Assembly (NCBI RefSeq): GCF_028289625.1
Contig: NZ_JANQOM010000091.1
Span: forward strand, 1 to 52,563
Length of the DNA stretch: 52,563 nt
Direction: 5' to 3'
DNA from: Winogradskyella sp.
Lineage (GTDB): Bacteria > Bacteroidota > Bacteroidia > Flavobacteriales > Flavobacteriaceae
The notes under the pieces: model-generated
What the model saw: only the letters and a program-made list of their open reading frames with translations
Told to the model about the DNA's origin: nothing
The model's database searches: none
Program-made: the position numbers and the translations under genes
Shown here: in pieces, positions 9,288-18,898 of the stretch
Layout: the number at the start of each line of letters is the position of its first letter
Position numbering within the stretch: the stretch's first letter is position 1

Positions 9288-11597
9288 ATGAAAACTACAA
9301 TTTTAAAATTGAGTGGAGTCTTATTTTTATTTATAGGACTCTTATCGCAAACCTATGCACAAGAAATAACAGGTGCGTGGGAAGGAAAACTATCCGCACA
9401 AGGTACTGAGATTCCATTAGTATTTAATATCACAATGGAAGATGGAACTTATGCTTCTACCATGGACAGCCCATCACAAGGTGCTACTGATATTCCTATG
9501 GATGTCACTACTTTCGAAAATAACACATTGACCATTAAATTTAATCAAGCTGGTATTAAATATGTGGGGACGTTCGCAGAAAATACTTTTACAGGTACAT
9601 TTTATCAAAGCGGAAATGAACTACCATTAACCTTAAACAAAACCGTAAAAACCTTACCTGGTAATACCGCTTTACCCACTTCTGAAGAAGATTTAGAAAA
9701 ATTATCGAACTGGAAACCTATTAACAGTTATAAGTATGCCGTTGAAGACTATTTTGCCCGACCAAAAGCAAGATCTTTCAATTTTTCTCCAGACGGTAAG
9801 TACTTATCGTATAGAGAGAAAGACGACAATAAGAAAAACCATGTTTATGTAAAAAACGTAGAAACTGATGAGGTGACACGTGTTATTGAAGAGAAAGAAG
9901 AACTCGTTAGAGGCTTTGGCTGGGCAAATAACAACCGACTAGTTTACATCATGGACAAAGGGGGTAATGAAGATTATCACTTATTTGCTGTAGATATAGA
10001 CGGAAAAAATCAAAAAGAGCTGACACCTTTCGATGGTGTAAAAGTGAACATCTTAAACGGCCTTAAAGAAGATAAAGACCATATGATTATTTCTATGAAT
10101 CAAAATAATCCTCAAATTTTTGAACCTTATAAAATCAATATCGTCACTGGCGAACTCAAACAGCTCTATAAAAATGACGATGCCGCCAACCCTATTGATG
10201 GTTATGAGTTTGATAAAGATGGAAACCTACGCGGCTTTGCAAGATTGCGTAATGGTGTAAATTTTGATTTATATTACACTTTTGATGGAGAAACTTTTGA
10301 AGTTATAAAAGAATTAAACTGGAAGGATAGTTTTGGTATTTCATCATTTAATTATGCTACTGACTATCCTCATGATGCTTATGTGATATCTAACTTAGAT
10401 AGCGACAAAACACAAATCTATTTATACGATATAAAGGAAGATAAAGTCATTAAAAAACTATTTTCTAATGACAACTATGACGTTTCTGGTCTTTCATTAT
10501 CGAGACATAGAGGTTACGAACTAGATTATTTTTCTTATGAAGGTGATAAAAATGTCATTGTTCCGGTAAGTGATTATTACAAAAAACTACACGGTAAAAT
10601 CATAAGCAAATTTCCTAATTATAGCTATTCCATAGCTGATGTAACTGATGATGAGAGCAAATATTTAATCTTTTTACAAAGTGATAAATTATATGGCACT
10701 TATTATTCGTATGATGCTAAAAAAGATGAGTTTAAATTACTTTATGATTTAATGCCAAATCTTCTTGAAGAGGATATGGCTGAGATGCGACCAATCACAT
10801 TTACGAGTAGAGACGGTAAAACCATTCATGGCTACATAACCCTACCAAAAGCTGCTCTAGAAGGTAAACGAGTTCCTGTAATTGTAAATCCACACGGTGG
10901 ACCACAAGGCATTAGAGATTCTTGGGGTTTTAATCCAGAGGCACAGCTATTTGCGAGCCGTGGTTATGCGACTTTACAGGTAAACTTTAGAATTTCTGGT
11001 GGTTATGGTCGTGAGTTCTTGGAATCAGGATTTAAGCAAATTGGTAGAAAAGCTATGGACGATGTAGAAGATGGTTTACAATATGTGATAGACCAAGGTT
11101 GGGTTGATAAAGACAATGCAGCAATTTATGGTGGAAGTCATGGTGGTTATGCTGTATTGCGTGGTTTAACTAAAACGCCTGACTTGTATGCTTGTGGTGT
11201 CGATTATGTTGGTGTGTCTAACATCTTCACGTTTTACGATTCTTTCCCAGAGTATTGGAAGCCTTATAAAGAAATTGTAGAGGAAATCTGGTACGATCCG
11301 GATGTACCTGAAGAAAAGGAAATTATGAAAGAAGTATCTCCTGCATTTCATGTTGAAAAAATCAAAAAGCCACTTTTTGTGGTGCAAGGAGCCAATGACC
11401 CAAGGGTGAACATCGACGAATCAGATCAAATCGTTGAAGCCTTGAGAGCAAAAGGTGTTGACGTACCTTATATGGTAAGATACGATGAAGGCCATGGGTT
11501 TGGTAAAGAAGAAAACAGAATTGCTCTATACAAGGCCATGATGGGCTTTTATGCTAAACACTTAAAACAAGACTTAGAGCAACCCATCAAAGACTAA
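9288..11597 (+). CDS. Secreted S9-family peptidase (prolyl oligopeptidase-like)
   Basis: A 769-residue exported serine peptidase. Signal peptide 1-24 ends at TYAQ. Residues about 26-120 form a small beta domain often found ahead of Bacteroidota serine hydrolases. A beta-propeller lies at about 150-510 and an alpha/beta-hydrolase domain at 530-755. The catalytic triad is S617 in GGSHGG, D704 in GANDPR and H736 in EGHGF. It likely degrades proline-containing or other short peptides in the periplasm or outside the cell. It is a single-gene unit with a strong shared terminator. Confidence 0.9.
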   Translation: MKTTILKLSGVLFLFIGLLSQTYAQEITGAWEGKLSAQGTEIPLVFNITMEDGTYASTMDSPSQGATDIPMDVTTFENNTLTIKFNQAGIKYVGTFAENTFTGTFYQSGNELPLTLNKTVKTLPGNTALPTSEEDLEKLSNWKPINSYKYAVEDYFARPKARSFNFSPDGKYLSYREKDDNKKNHVYVKNVETDEVTRVIEEKEELVRGFGWANNNRLVYIMDKGGNEDYHLFAVDIDGKNQKELTPFDGVKVNILNGLKEDKDHMIISMNQNNPQIFEPYKINIVTGELKQLYKNDDAANPIDGYEFDKDGNLRGFARLRNGVNFDLYYTFDGETFEVIKELNWKDSFGISSFNYATDYPHDAYVISNLDSDKTQIYLYDIKEDKVIKKLFSNDNYDVSGLSLSRHRGYELDYFSYEGDKNVIVPVSDYYKKLHGKIISKFPNYSYSIADVTDDESKYLIFLQSDKLYGTYYSYDAKKDEFKLLYDLMPNLLEEDMAEMRPITFTSRDGKTIHGYITLPKAALEGKRVPVIVNPHGGPQGIRDSWGFNPEAQLFASRGYATLQVNFRISGGYGREFLESGFKQIGRKAMDDVEDGLQYVIDQGWVDKDNAAIYGGSHGGYAVLRGLTKTPDLYACGVDYVGVSNIFTFYDSFPEYWKPYKEIVEEIWYDPDVPEEKEIMKEVSPAFHVEKIKKPLFVVQGANDPRVNIDESDQIVEALRAKGVDVPYMVRYDEGHGFGKEENRIALYKAMMGFYAKHLKQDLEQPIKD

Positions 11598-11618
11598 ATC
11601 AAAAAACGAATAGCAACT

Positions 11619-11652
11619 AAAAGGCCTCATGAAAATTTTCATGAGGCCTTTT
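11619..11652. terminator. Bidirectional terminator
   Basis: A perfect 34-bp palindrome, AAAAGGCCTCATGAAAA (11619-11635) with its complement (11636-11652), T-rich on both exits. It lies between the convergent S9 peptidase and moxR-like genes. Confidence 0.85.
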
Positions 11653-11672
11653 ATTTAAACTTCTTTTAAGGA

Positions 11673-12626
11673 TTAGAACAGGCTTTCAATAATCCTTTCG
11701 TCTGTTATTCCCTCCGCTTCAGCTTTGTAGTTCTTTATGATTCGATGTCTAAGAATCCCTGTGGCAATGGCTTGAACATCTTCTATATCTGGTGAAAATT
11801 TACCTATGGTAGCAGCATGGGTTTTTGCTGCAAGAATTAAGTTTTGAGAGGCTCGTGGTCCTGCTCCCCAATCCACAAACTCTTTTACGATATCTGCTGC
11901 AGTATCCGCTTTTGGTCGTGTCTTAGCTACTAGCGACACTGCATATTCTACCACATTATCGGCTACCGGAATACGACGAATAACATTCTGAAAATCGATA
12001 ATCTCTTCGGCAGTAAATAAGGCGTTAACCGATACTTGCATATCCGTAGTAGTCGCTTTTACGACTTCAACCTCTTCCTTATATGAAGGGTACTCCAATC
12101 TGATAGCAAACATAAATCGGTCTAATTGAGCTTCGGGTAACGGGTAGGTTCCTTCTTGCTCAATAGGGTTTTGTGTAGCCAACACAAAATAAGGCAAACT
12201 CAATTTATACTGATGGCCAGCAACTGTAACCGCTCGTTCTTGCATAGCCTCTAAAAGTGCAGCTTGGGTTTTTGGCGGTGTTCTGTTGATTTCATCAGCA
12301 AGAATAATATTGGCAAATATTGGACCTTTTATAAATTTAAAGTGACGGTTCTCATCAAGGATTTCACTCCCGAGAATATCGCTTGGCATTAAATCTGGTG
12401 TAAACTGAATGCGCTTAAAATCTAAACCTAGAGCCTGCGCAATGGTATTCACCATTAAGGTTTTTGCTAAGCCCGGTACTCCAATTAATAAAGAGTGGCC
12501 GCCAGAAAAAATAGAGATTAAAATCTGGTCTACAACATCGTCCTGACCTATAATGACTTTAGCAATTTCCTGTTTAAGAACTTTGCACTTCTTTACAAAG
12601 TTTTCGATTATGGTAACATCAGACAT
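11673..12626 (-). CDS. MoxR-family AAA+ ATPase
   Basis: A 317-residue cytoplasmic AAA+ protein. Walker A is GVPGLAKT (49-56), Walker B/sensor is ADEINRTPPKTQAALLEAM (D111, E112), followed by ATQNPIEQEGTYPLPEAQ. MoxR ATPases act as chaperones, usually beside VWA-domain proteins. Here no VWA/DUF58 gene adjoins; instead it is the last gene after three SurA-like genes, 3 bp behind the nearest one. Its link to outer-membrane protein folding is an inference from this arrangement. Confidence 0.88.
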   Translation of the reverse strand: MSDVTIIENFVKKCKVLKQEIAKVIIGQDDVVDQILISIFSGGHSLLIGVPGLAKTLMVNTIAQALGLDFKRIQFTPDLMPSDILGSEILDENRHFKFIKGPIFANIILADEINRTPPKTQAALLEAMQERAVTVAGHQYKLSLPYFVLATQNPIEQEGTYPLPEAQLDRFMFAIRLEYPSYKEEVEVVKATTTDMQVSVNALFTAEEIIDFQNVIRRIPVADNVVEYAVSLVAKTRPKADTAADIVKEFVDWGAGPRASQNLILAAKTHAATIGKFSPDIEDVQAIATGILRHRIIKNYKAEAEGITDERIIESLF

Positions 12627-12629
12627 CTA

Positions 12630-14090
12630 TTATTGTGTTTTTAACCAATTACTTTGATATTCACAGTCTCTATATACACCATTAATCTTAACATAGGTTT
12701 CTTCTATAATTTCTTTTTGCCACTTATCTATAGCCCTTACATGTTTATCTTGTAGTGCCAGTTCTTTGATTTTTAAATAATCCCTGGCAAAATCAGCCTC
12801 ATGGTCATCTATTCTATCGGTTACCGTCATAATTTTAAATTTAATCCTATTCACACGATCCTCATCCTGAATGACTTCACTAACCTTCCCATCCTCTAAT
12901 CCTTGAATCTGGGTGTACATTTCCGTATCCATTTTGGTCAATTCAAAATTAAAATCTTGTGTTGTAGGATTGGTAAGTTTACCGCCTTCATATTTCGTCT
13001 CTTCTTCATCACTAAATTCCCTAGCGGCCTCAGCAAATGATAGTTTTCCAGAGACGACTAGCTCTCTCACCTTATCAATTTCATCCTTTGCTTTTTTAAT
13101 AGCGTCTGGCGTAATCTCTGGTCGCAACAAAATATGCCTTACTTCATACTCTTGGCCTCTAATCTTTTCTAAATAAATGATATGGAAACCAAAATCAGTT
13201 TCAAATGGATCGGAAATCTCCCCTTCTTGTAAGTTAAAAGCAACATCCCTAAACTCTTTAACCATTCTTGGTTGTTTTCTATTCATGGTTGGCAATAAGC
13301 CTCCATTATTTTTTGAACCTAAATCTTCAGAGTAAAACAAAGCCTTGGTGGTAAAACTCGAGCCGTTTTCTTCGACATCACGCTTAAAGCCTTTTAATTT
13401 ATTGATTACCTCTTGTTTGGCAGCTTCGGTAACTTCTGGAACTACCACAATCTGGGCTACTTTAAGTTCGGTACCAAATGTTGGTCTTTCGTCTTTGGGA
13501 ATATCATTAAAAAATGTCCTTACCTCTTCGGGTGTTACCTCTACTCCATCAATAACTTTCTTTTGCATTTCCCGAGCGAGATAACTATTTTTATTAATCT
13601 CATACATCTCATCCCTAAGCGCTTGTTCCGATTCCTTTTTGTAAAACTTCAACAAGCCTTGCATATCTCCTTGGGTTTGTGCCAAGATACCCTGAATCTG
13701 CTGTTCTACGAGGGATTGAATATATAATTCATTAACTATAACACTATCTTGAATGGCTTGATGTGCATATAGCTTGTCCTCCAAAAGTTTTCCAAAAAGT
13801 TCACATCGTGAAACACCTGATAAATCAGCACCTTGTGCCTCTAATTGTGCAATTTCGCGATCTAAGTCAGACTCTAAAACAATAAAATCACCAATAACGG
13901 CAGCCACACCATCGGCTTTAATTCGTGCTTTGTTGACTACACTATCTTTTGCTTTTTTGACTGGTGCTTCTTCTAGAATAATTTCTTGCCCACCAACCAC
14001 GCCAACGAACAGCAAGAAGTAACAAATACTTAAGATATTAGTTGTAAATCTGAAACTTATTATTTTTAATAGCATCTTTTGAAATATCAT
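12630..14090 (-). CDS. SurA-like periplasmic peptidylprolyl isomerase (486 aa)
   Basis: A secreted chaperone/prolyl isomerase for outer-membrane proteins. The N-terminal hydrophobic stretch (about 18-34, ending GVVGGQ) is the signal. A SurA N-domain covers about 55-200, and two parvulin-type domains lie at about 205-310 and 315-420; the second begins with the family's VRHILLRPE motif. The start overlaps the preceding lipoprotein gene by 53 bp; the ATG at 14075 (residue 6) would shorten this to 38 bp and still keep the signal peptide. Part of the surA-like/moxR operon. Confidence 0.85.
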   Translation of the reverse strand: MIFQKMLLKIISFRFTTNILSICYFLLFVGVVGGQEIILEEAPVKKAKDSVVNKARIKADGVAAVIGDFIVLESDLDREIAQLEAQGADLSGVSRCELFGKLLEDKLYAHQAIQDSVIVNELYIQSLVEQQIQGILAQTQGDMQGLLKFYKKESEQALRDEMYEINKNSYLAREMQKKVIDGVEVTPEEVRTFFNDIPKDERPTFGTELKVAQIVVVPEVTEAAKQEVINKLKGFKRDVEENGSSFTTKALFYSEDLGSKNNGGLLPTMNRKQPRMVKEFRDVAFNLQEGEISDPFETDFGFHIIYLEKIRGQEYEVRHILLRPEITPDAIKKAKDEIDKVRELVVSGKLSFAEAAREFSDEEETKYEGGKLTNPTTQDFNFELTKMDTEMYTQIQGLEDGKVSEVIQDEDRVNRIKFKIMTVTDRIDDHEADFARDYLKIKELALQDKHVRAIDKWQKEIIEETYVKINGVYRDCEYQSNWLKTQ

Positions 14091-14892
14091 TTTCGAGTTG
14101 TTTAATAAGCTCTAATTTTCGCTTATTAATGACAATTTGTTTTATGGATTTATTAACGTACTCCAAAGGAGCATAATCATTCTGTAGACGTATGTCATTA
14201 ACTTGCATCAAATATAGGTTTAATGAATCTTTGAGTTGTAAGAAATTAGATTTTTTTAACAGTTGGCCTTTACTTTCTTGAGTAACTACAGGAACTTTTT
14301 CCACAACCTGACTAAACTTAACCCAAAGTGAATCGTTTAGGGAATAGGATCTAAATTGAAGGGAAATTGAATCTAGATAGCGCTTGTCCTTAGCTTCGAA
14401 ACGTCTAAATCTGTTTGTAATGGTATCTAAATCAATGGGGTTTAATGGCAGACTAATGTATCTTAATTGTAGTAAGTCGTCATTTAGCTTAAACGATTCC
14501 TTATTAGCGTCATAAAACACCTTAGCTTCATCAATATTTACAACCGTATCTATATTTTTCTTTACCAATGCCTCGAGATAAGCCTTGGTATATAAATCAT
14601 TTTTGTATTGTTCTATAAGCTTCGAAAAATCTTCCTGTTTTTTCTCTGAGAGATTGAGCAACGCACCATCCATTAACAACAATTGCCTTGCCCAGCGGTT
14701 AATGTAAGCGTTAACTATAACCAAGCTATCTTGTTTACTTGCACCTTCTGGCACCAAATCTGCTACATCCTCTTTATAGAGGTAAGCATCGTTGACTCTT
14801 GCTATTGGTTGGCGATCATCTTTTTTTTTGAAAAAATCACAACTAACAAAACAGCAACATATTCCTAAAAGCAAGAACGTTCTTTTCAACAA
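14038..14892 (-). CDS. SurA-related lipoprotein without isomerase domain
   Basis: A 284-residue lipoprotein. Signal residues 1-18 end in the lipobox FVSC. The next part (ARVNDAYLYKEDVADLVPEG) matches the start of SurA-type chaperone domains, but I see no parvulin domain. It is helical and charged, consistent with a chaperone-only relative. It lies between two true SurA-like isomerases (3 bp after the 650-aa gene stop, overlapping the 486-aa gene start), so a shared role in outer-membrane protein folding is likely but not shown by motifs. Confidence 0.75.
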   Translation of the reverse strand: MLKRTFLLLGICCCFVSCDFFKKKDDRQPIARVNDAYLYKEDVADLVPEGASKQDSLVIVNAYINRWARQLLLMDGALLNLSEKKQEDFSKLIEQYKNDLYTKAYLEALVKKNIDTVVNIDEAKVFYDANKESFKLNDDLLQLRYISLPLNPIDLDTITNRFRRFEAKDKRYLDSISLQFRSYSLNDSLWVKFSQVVEKVPVVTQESKGQLLKKSNFLQLKDSLNLYLMQVNDIRLQNDYAPLEYVNKSIKQIVINKRKLELIKQLENDISKDAIKNNKFQIYN

Positions 14893-14895
14893 AAT

Positions 14896-16848
14896 CTATT
14901 GATTTTTTATTTTCGTTTTAACAGCATTAAGCGCTTTTTCATTAACAACTATATCAAAACGTCCATAAAGATTGTCCATCCAGTCCGTTTCAATCTGAGT
15001 TTGGTAATCATTAATGACATTGCCTCTTGCCTCCTTAAGGGTTTTATCCCCAGAGGGCAATACATCAATAACATCTATAACATGAAACGCATCATTATGC
15101 TCGTATATTTTATCAACGCCTTTTTGAAAACTCAAACCTGAAGGCAACTTGTCATCATTCAAATCAAAGACTCCCTTTGTGAAAATGATATTCTTTTTGG
15201 AGTCTGTATTAAAAGCGGTTACTATTTCTTCTTCAGACTTTCCTTTTCTCATCATCTTCAAAACTTTTTCTGCCACTGACTTATCTGCCGTTGAAGCCAT
15301 TACAACATCTACTCTATCGTTCCACTGATATTTTGATTTATTTTTTTGGTAATATTTTTCAAGACCTGTTGTATCCTTGGATGCTTTGTTCCAAACTTCT
15401 TTTTCCATTAAGTCAAATAATAACAATCCGTCTCTATATTCCTTAAGTATATTGGCAAAATCTTCATTTTCGAGCTCAAGGTTATCTTCTCTATATTGTA
15501 AAATGGATTTCTCAAAGAATTTTTGATATTCTCTATCTACAACATTGGAAAAAGAGGTGCTTTTATTCATATAAGTACGTTGTGCTGACATTAAGTGGCG
15601 CCCAAATTCGCTGTAGGTAAATGCTTTATTGTTAATGGTGAACACTGCTTTACCCTTATCGAATTCTTCTGGCAATTTCCATGACCGTTTAAAAAATTCT
15701 TCGTTCAAAATAGATTCAAAATAAGATTTTGCATCGGTTTCATGGGATACTTGGTAACGTTTCTTAAGTTCATTGACCATAGCAGTATTGATAAGCTTGG
15801 ATCTTGAGTCCCTTTTTACTCTTGCCTCTAGGGTTGGCTTTTGATCCTCAAATGTTTGGATAGGCTTTAAATCTATTCGTTTTACAATATGCCAACCGTA
15901 CTCTGTTTTAAAGGGCTTGCTTATATTTCCATCTGCCTTTAAGGCAAAGGCCTCATCCTCAAACTTAGTAGAGCTCAATTGCCCACTTTTAAAAGACGAT
16001 AACTTTCCACCGTTTTTTGCAGAACTCTTATCATCCGAAAACTGCTTAGCAAGCGATTCAAAACTTTCGCCTTGCGCAATCTTTTTATAGATATCATTTA
16101 TGCGCTCTTCAGGGTTTAGAAGCGAATCCTTTTGCTGTAGCGCTACCATAATATGAGCTGCTGTTATGGTGCCACGAGATTGTCGTCTATCGTTTATCTT
16201 AACTGCATGATACCCAAACTGTGTTCTAAATGGCATAGAGATTTCTCCTTTAGGTGTATTATATGCCGCTGTTTCAAAGTCATAAACCATTTTAAATGCA
16301 GAAAAATACCCTAGATCTTCCAAGAAAATGGTTTGTCCATTATGTACATCTGCCTTTACTACATCAAAACCTTCTTTTAAAACACGTTCTCTTAACTTTA
16401 ATACTTCATTATAGGCACTTAATGTATCTTGGGAATTGTCATCCAATCTCACTAATATATGAGACGCATTAAGATCAACACCGCTACGATCATAGGCCTC
16501 TTTCACCAAGGCATCCGTAACTTTATTTTCAGATAAATAATTTTGGGTTAGCTGTTTCTTATATCTTTGAAATTCGCGCTGATATTTAGCATCTTCGTGC
16601 AGTTTTAAACGCTTCGCTTCTTTTAATTTTAATTGGTATTCCGTAAAAAGCTTCAAATAGCCATCTACATCCTTTTGACTTTCATCTTTAACTAAATCTA
16701 AATTTTTATTGTAAACCCTTAAAAATTCTGAAGTCATTACAGGGTCACCATCCACAGTTAAAAGTATTTCATCTTGGTCTTGGGAAAACGAAAAATTGAG
16801 TGCGAATAACGCTAAAAACAACCATTTAAATTTTAGTTTCATTTTCAT
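14896..16848 (-). CDS. SurA-like peptidylprolyl isomerase, two parvulin domains (650 aa)
   Basis: The first gene of the four-gene operon. Signal peptide 1-22 ends FSFS-Q. A SurA-type N-domain is at about 25-130. Parvulin domain 1 is at about 131-228 (NASHILVRLDD, FGYHAVKI). Parvulin domain 2 is at about 231-336 (TAAHIMVAL, YGWHIVKR). A long helical C-terminal part of about 300 residues has no motif I know. It should assist folding of outer-membrane proteins in the periplasm. The size, well above that of proteobacterial SurA (about 430 aa), is usual for the Bacteroidota form. Confidence 0.88.
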   Translation of the reverse strand: MKMKLKFKWLFLALFALNFSFSQDQDEILLTVDGDPVMTSEFLRVYNKNLDLVKDESQKDVDGYLKLFTEYQLKLKEAKRLKLHEDAKYQREFQRYKKQLTQNYLSENKVTDALVKEAYDRSGVDLNASHILVRLDDNSQDTLSAYNEVLKLRERVLKEGFDVVKADVHNGQTIFLEDLGYFSAFKMVYDFETAAYNTPKGEISMPFRTQFGYHAVKINDRRQSRGTITAAHIMVALQQKDSLLNPEERINDIYKKIAQGESFESLAKQFSDDKSSAKNGGKLSSFKSGQLSSTKFEDEAFALKADGNISKPFKTEYGWHIVKRIDLKPIQTFEDQKPTLEARVKRDSRSKLINTAMVNELKKRYQVSHETDAKSYFESILNEEFFKRSWKLPEEFDKGKAVFTINNKAFTYSEFGRHLMSAQRTYMNKSTSFSNVVDREYQKFFEKSILQYREDNLELENEDFANILKEYRDGLLLFDLMEKEVWNKASKDTTGLEKYYQKNKSKYQWNDRVDVVMASTADKSVAEKVLKMMRKGKSEEEIVTAFNTDSKKNIIFTKGVFDLNDDKLPSGLSFQKGVDKIYEHNDAFHVIDVIDVLPSGDKTLKEARGNVINDYQTQIETDWMDNLYGRFDIVVNEKALNAVKTKIKNQ

Positions 16849-16908
16849 AATATTTTCTTTGTTAAATCATTGTAATCTTAAGTTAATTACATGAATTTCT
16901 GAATGCAG

Positions 16909-16938
16909 CAAAAATAACACAAATCACTTATTTTACAA
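16909..16938 (-). promoter_or_regulatory. Promoter of the surA-like/moxR operon
   Basis: On the minus strand TTG (16936-16938), a 19-bp spacer and TATTTTTG (16909-16916). It fits the flavobacterial sigma consensus and stands 60 bp ahead of the first ATG. Confidence 0.65.
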
Positions 16939-17074
16939 GTCGAACAGCCATCATAATTTAATTAACAATCGTGTTGTAATAATTCGTTTACAGCTTCTAA
17001 AATGGTAGGAACGTCGATAATTTAGAGTTAGTATTTACGGTTTTACTATATTTATCTAGAATCGATTTTACAGC

Positions 17075-17530
17075 ATGAAATATACTACTGAAATTATCAT
17101 AAATAAACCACTTGATGAGGTTATTAAAAAAATGGATTCTACCCAAAACAAGAAGCATTGGCAAAATGGCTTGGTCAGCACAGAGCATATCTCCGGAACA
17201 CCAGGTCAGTTTGGTGCGAAGATGAAATTGAGTTATGATTTTGGGAAACGGAAGATGGAACTCATAGAAACCGTTACTAAGCAAAATTTCCCTGAAGAAT
17301 TTCATGCCACTTACAATACCAAAGGAGTTAGAAATATTCAACAGAACTACTTTACCGAAACCTCTAAGGGTTCCACAAAATGGATTTGCAAAAACGAATT
17401 TCAACCCACTAATTTTATGATGAATGCTATGCTCTTCCTAATGCCAGGCGCCTTCAAAAAGCAAACGAAAAAATACATGACTAATTTTAAAAATTTTGTC
17501 GAAAACGGCACTTCCATAACCAATGCGTAA
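17075..17530 (+). CDS. SRPBCC-family protein
   Basis: A 151-residue soluble protein with the START/SRPBCC helix-grip pattern: an N-terminal strand (YTTEIIINKPLDEVIKKM), a long run of beta strands and a C-terminal helix (about 125-147). Such proteins bind small hydrophobic ligands; the ligand is unknown. It overlaps the next gene by 8 nt and faces the crtY end, so a link to carotenoids is only positional. Confidence 0.75.
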   Translation: MKYTTEIIINKPLDEVIKKMDSTQNKKHWQNGLVSTEHISGTPGQFGAKMKLSYDFGKRKMELIETVTKQNFPEEFHATYNTKGVRNIQQNYFTETSKGSTKWICKNEFQPTNFMMNAMLFLMPGAFKKQTKKYMTNFKNFVENGTSITNA

Positions 17531-17762
17531 ATTAAAACTCATATGGGATTTTAGAGGTCCCGTAAGCCAAAAAACAGCTGAGCATCATCTCATTCATTTA
17601 AAAGAATACATTGCACTAAACGCTGTGGATGTGATTAAAACCGGAGTAGAGACTTTTAGCGAAATGCATAGTATTGCATATATGGTTGTTGATGAACCTA
17701 AAATGAAGCCTATCAGAGATGCGCTTAAACCTCACAGAGGACAAATCTATTCTGAAAGTTAA
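17523..17762 (+). CDS. Small conserved hypothetical protein
   Basis: 79 residues, no signal peptide or membrane segment, alpha/beta ferredoxin-like size. The start overlaps the SRPBCC gene end by 8 nt, indicating translational coupling, and its stop TAA overlaps the crtY stop by two bases (convergent genes). I do not recognise a characterised family. Confidence 0.7.
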   Translation: MRKLKLIWDFRGPVSQKTAEHHLIHLKEYIALNAVDVIKTGVETFSEMHSIAYMVVDEPKMKPIRDALKPHRGQIYSES

Positions 17763-18898
17763 ACTAGACGTTTTAGCAGGGATTGAATAAATCGTTTTGA
17801 TGGCACAGAAAATATAATTCTCAAATCTTCAAACCAACTCGATTCTTCGTCTAAAAATTTGAAAATCGTACTAGTATTACCTTTTCTAAACATAGAAGCA
17901 AATAGATTGGCGCCTTCTCCATTGTGCTTTCCGAGAACGTCTAAAAAGAGTAAATCATAATACCAGAATTTGGATATTTTACTAAATCTGGAGAGGTCTT
18001 GTTGTTGTTTTAAAAAAGATATGAGTTGTTGTGTTCTTTTGGTTGTATTTCTAAAGGTATATCCTGTACTGGCTTTGGTCCAACCACCAGCAGTACCGAT
18101 ATTTAATATGTGTTTGGAATCTAATTCTGAAAATTTAAAAGATGTCATAGGAATAGCACCCTTTTCTTTTTCAATAATTTTATAATCCTGAATGCCCTTA
18201 GCTTTTAAATAAACTTTTATGGCATCTTCATATTCTGATTGTTTAAGTAAGTCCTCAGAAAAGAGCGTATACTCAAAGAGTGCCGTTTTTTTATCTATAG
18301 GTAACACGTACATAAATCGTGTATTTCCATTTTGTGGCACCGTAAAATCCATAAAAGTCGCTACCGTGTCATCAAAAACATCGTATTCTGTTTTTATAAA
18401 CCATCCTAAAAAATGCTGCTTAAGCACAGGATATTGATCTTGCCCATCATAAACGTGTGGTCGATGTATACTGTTGAATAGTTTTGAACACGAATAGCTT
18501 TCGTTCTCAGTAATCACCTCAACCCGATTGTCATATTCCGAAAAATCCTTTACTGAAGCTTTAACAAAAGTGATATTTGATTTTTTTGAAATGACTTTCC
18601 AAAGCGACTTATAAAAATCATCACTCTTTATCATTTTATAATTGTAAGGTGAAATTTTAATAGTTTCAGAATATTTTTGACTCCCAAAGAAAATTTTAGG
18701 CCATGTTTTAGTCAAAATATCGTCCCATTCGCCTTGTCCTTTTTCCCAATAACACCAAGTTCTATCGTTACCCTTTTCTTTAACTTGGTCTATAATCAAA
18801 ATAGATGTATCGTCGAAAAACGCGTCTTTGGCCATGCGATAAGCCAGCATCAAACCAGATGCTCCAGCGCCTAAGATGATGTAGTCGTACTTTGTCAT
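17759..18898 (-). CDS. crtY: Lycopene cyclase
   Basis: A 379-residue CrtY-type flavoprotein cyclase. The dinucleotide motif is IILGAGASGLMLAYRMA (8-24), followed by DRTWCYWE, the FEYTLFSEDLL segment in the catalytic region, and the family motif GTAGGWTKASTGYTF (about 271-285). It converts linear ends of lycopene to beta rings. In combination with CruF- and CrtD-like partners it probably cyclises one end only, giving gamma-carotene; this is inference. It starts directly after the cruF-like stop. Confidence 0.9.
   Translation of the reverse strand: MTKYDYIILGAGASGLMLAYRMAKDAFFDDTSILIIDQVKEKGNDRTWCYWEKGQGEWDDILTKTWPKIFFGSQKYSETIKISPYNYKMIKSDDFYKSLWKVISKKSNITFVKASVKDFSEYDNRVEVITENESYSCSKLFNSIHRPHVYDGQDQYPVLKQHFLGWFIKTEYDVFDDTVATFMDFTVPQNGNTRFMYVLPIDKKTALFEYTLFSEDLLKQSEYEDAIKVYLKAKGIQDYKIIEKEKGAIPMTSFKFSELDSKHILNIGTAGGWTKASTGYTFRNTTKRTQQLISFLKQQQDLSRFSKISKFWYYDLLFLDVLGKHNGEGANLFASMFRKGNTSTIFKFLDEESSWFEDLRIIFSVPSKRFIQSLLKRLV

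Noticed and set aside
12913..14022. ORFs opposite to the SurA-like gene
   Set aside because: Serine-rich shadow frames without family resemblance or promoter.
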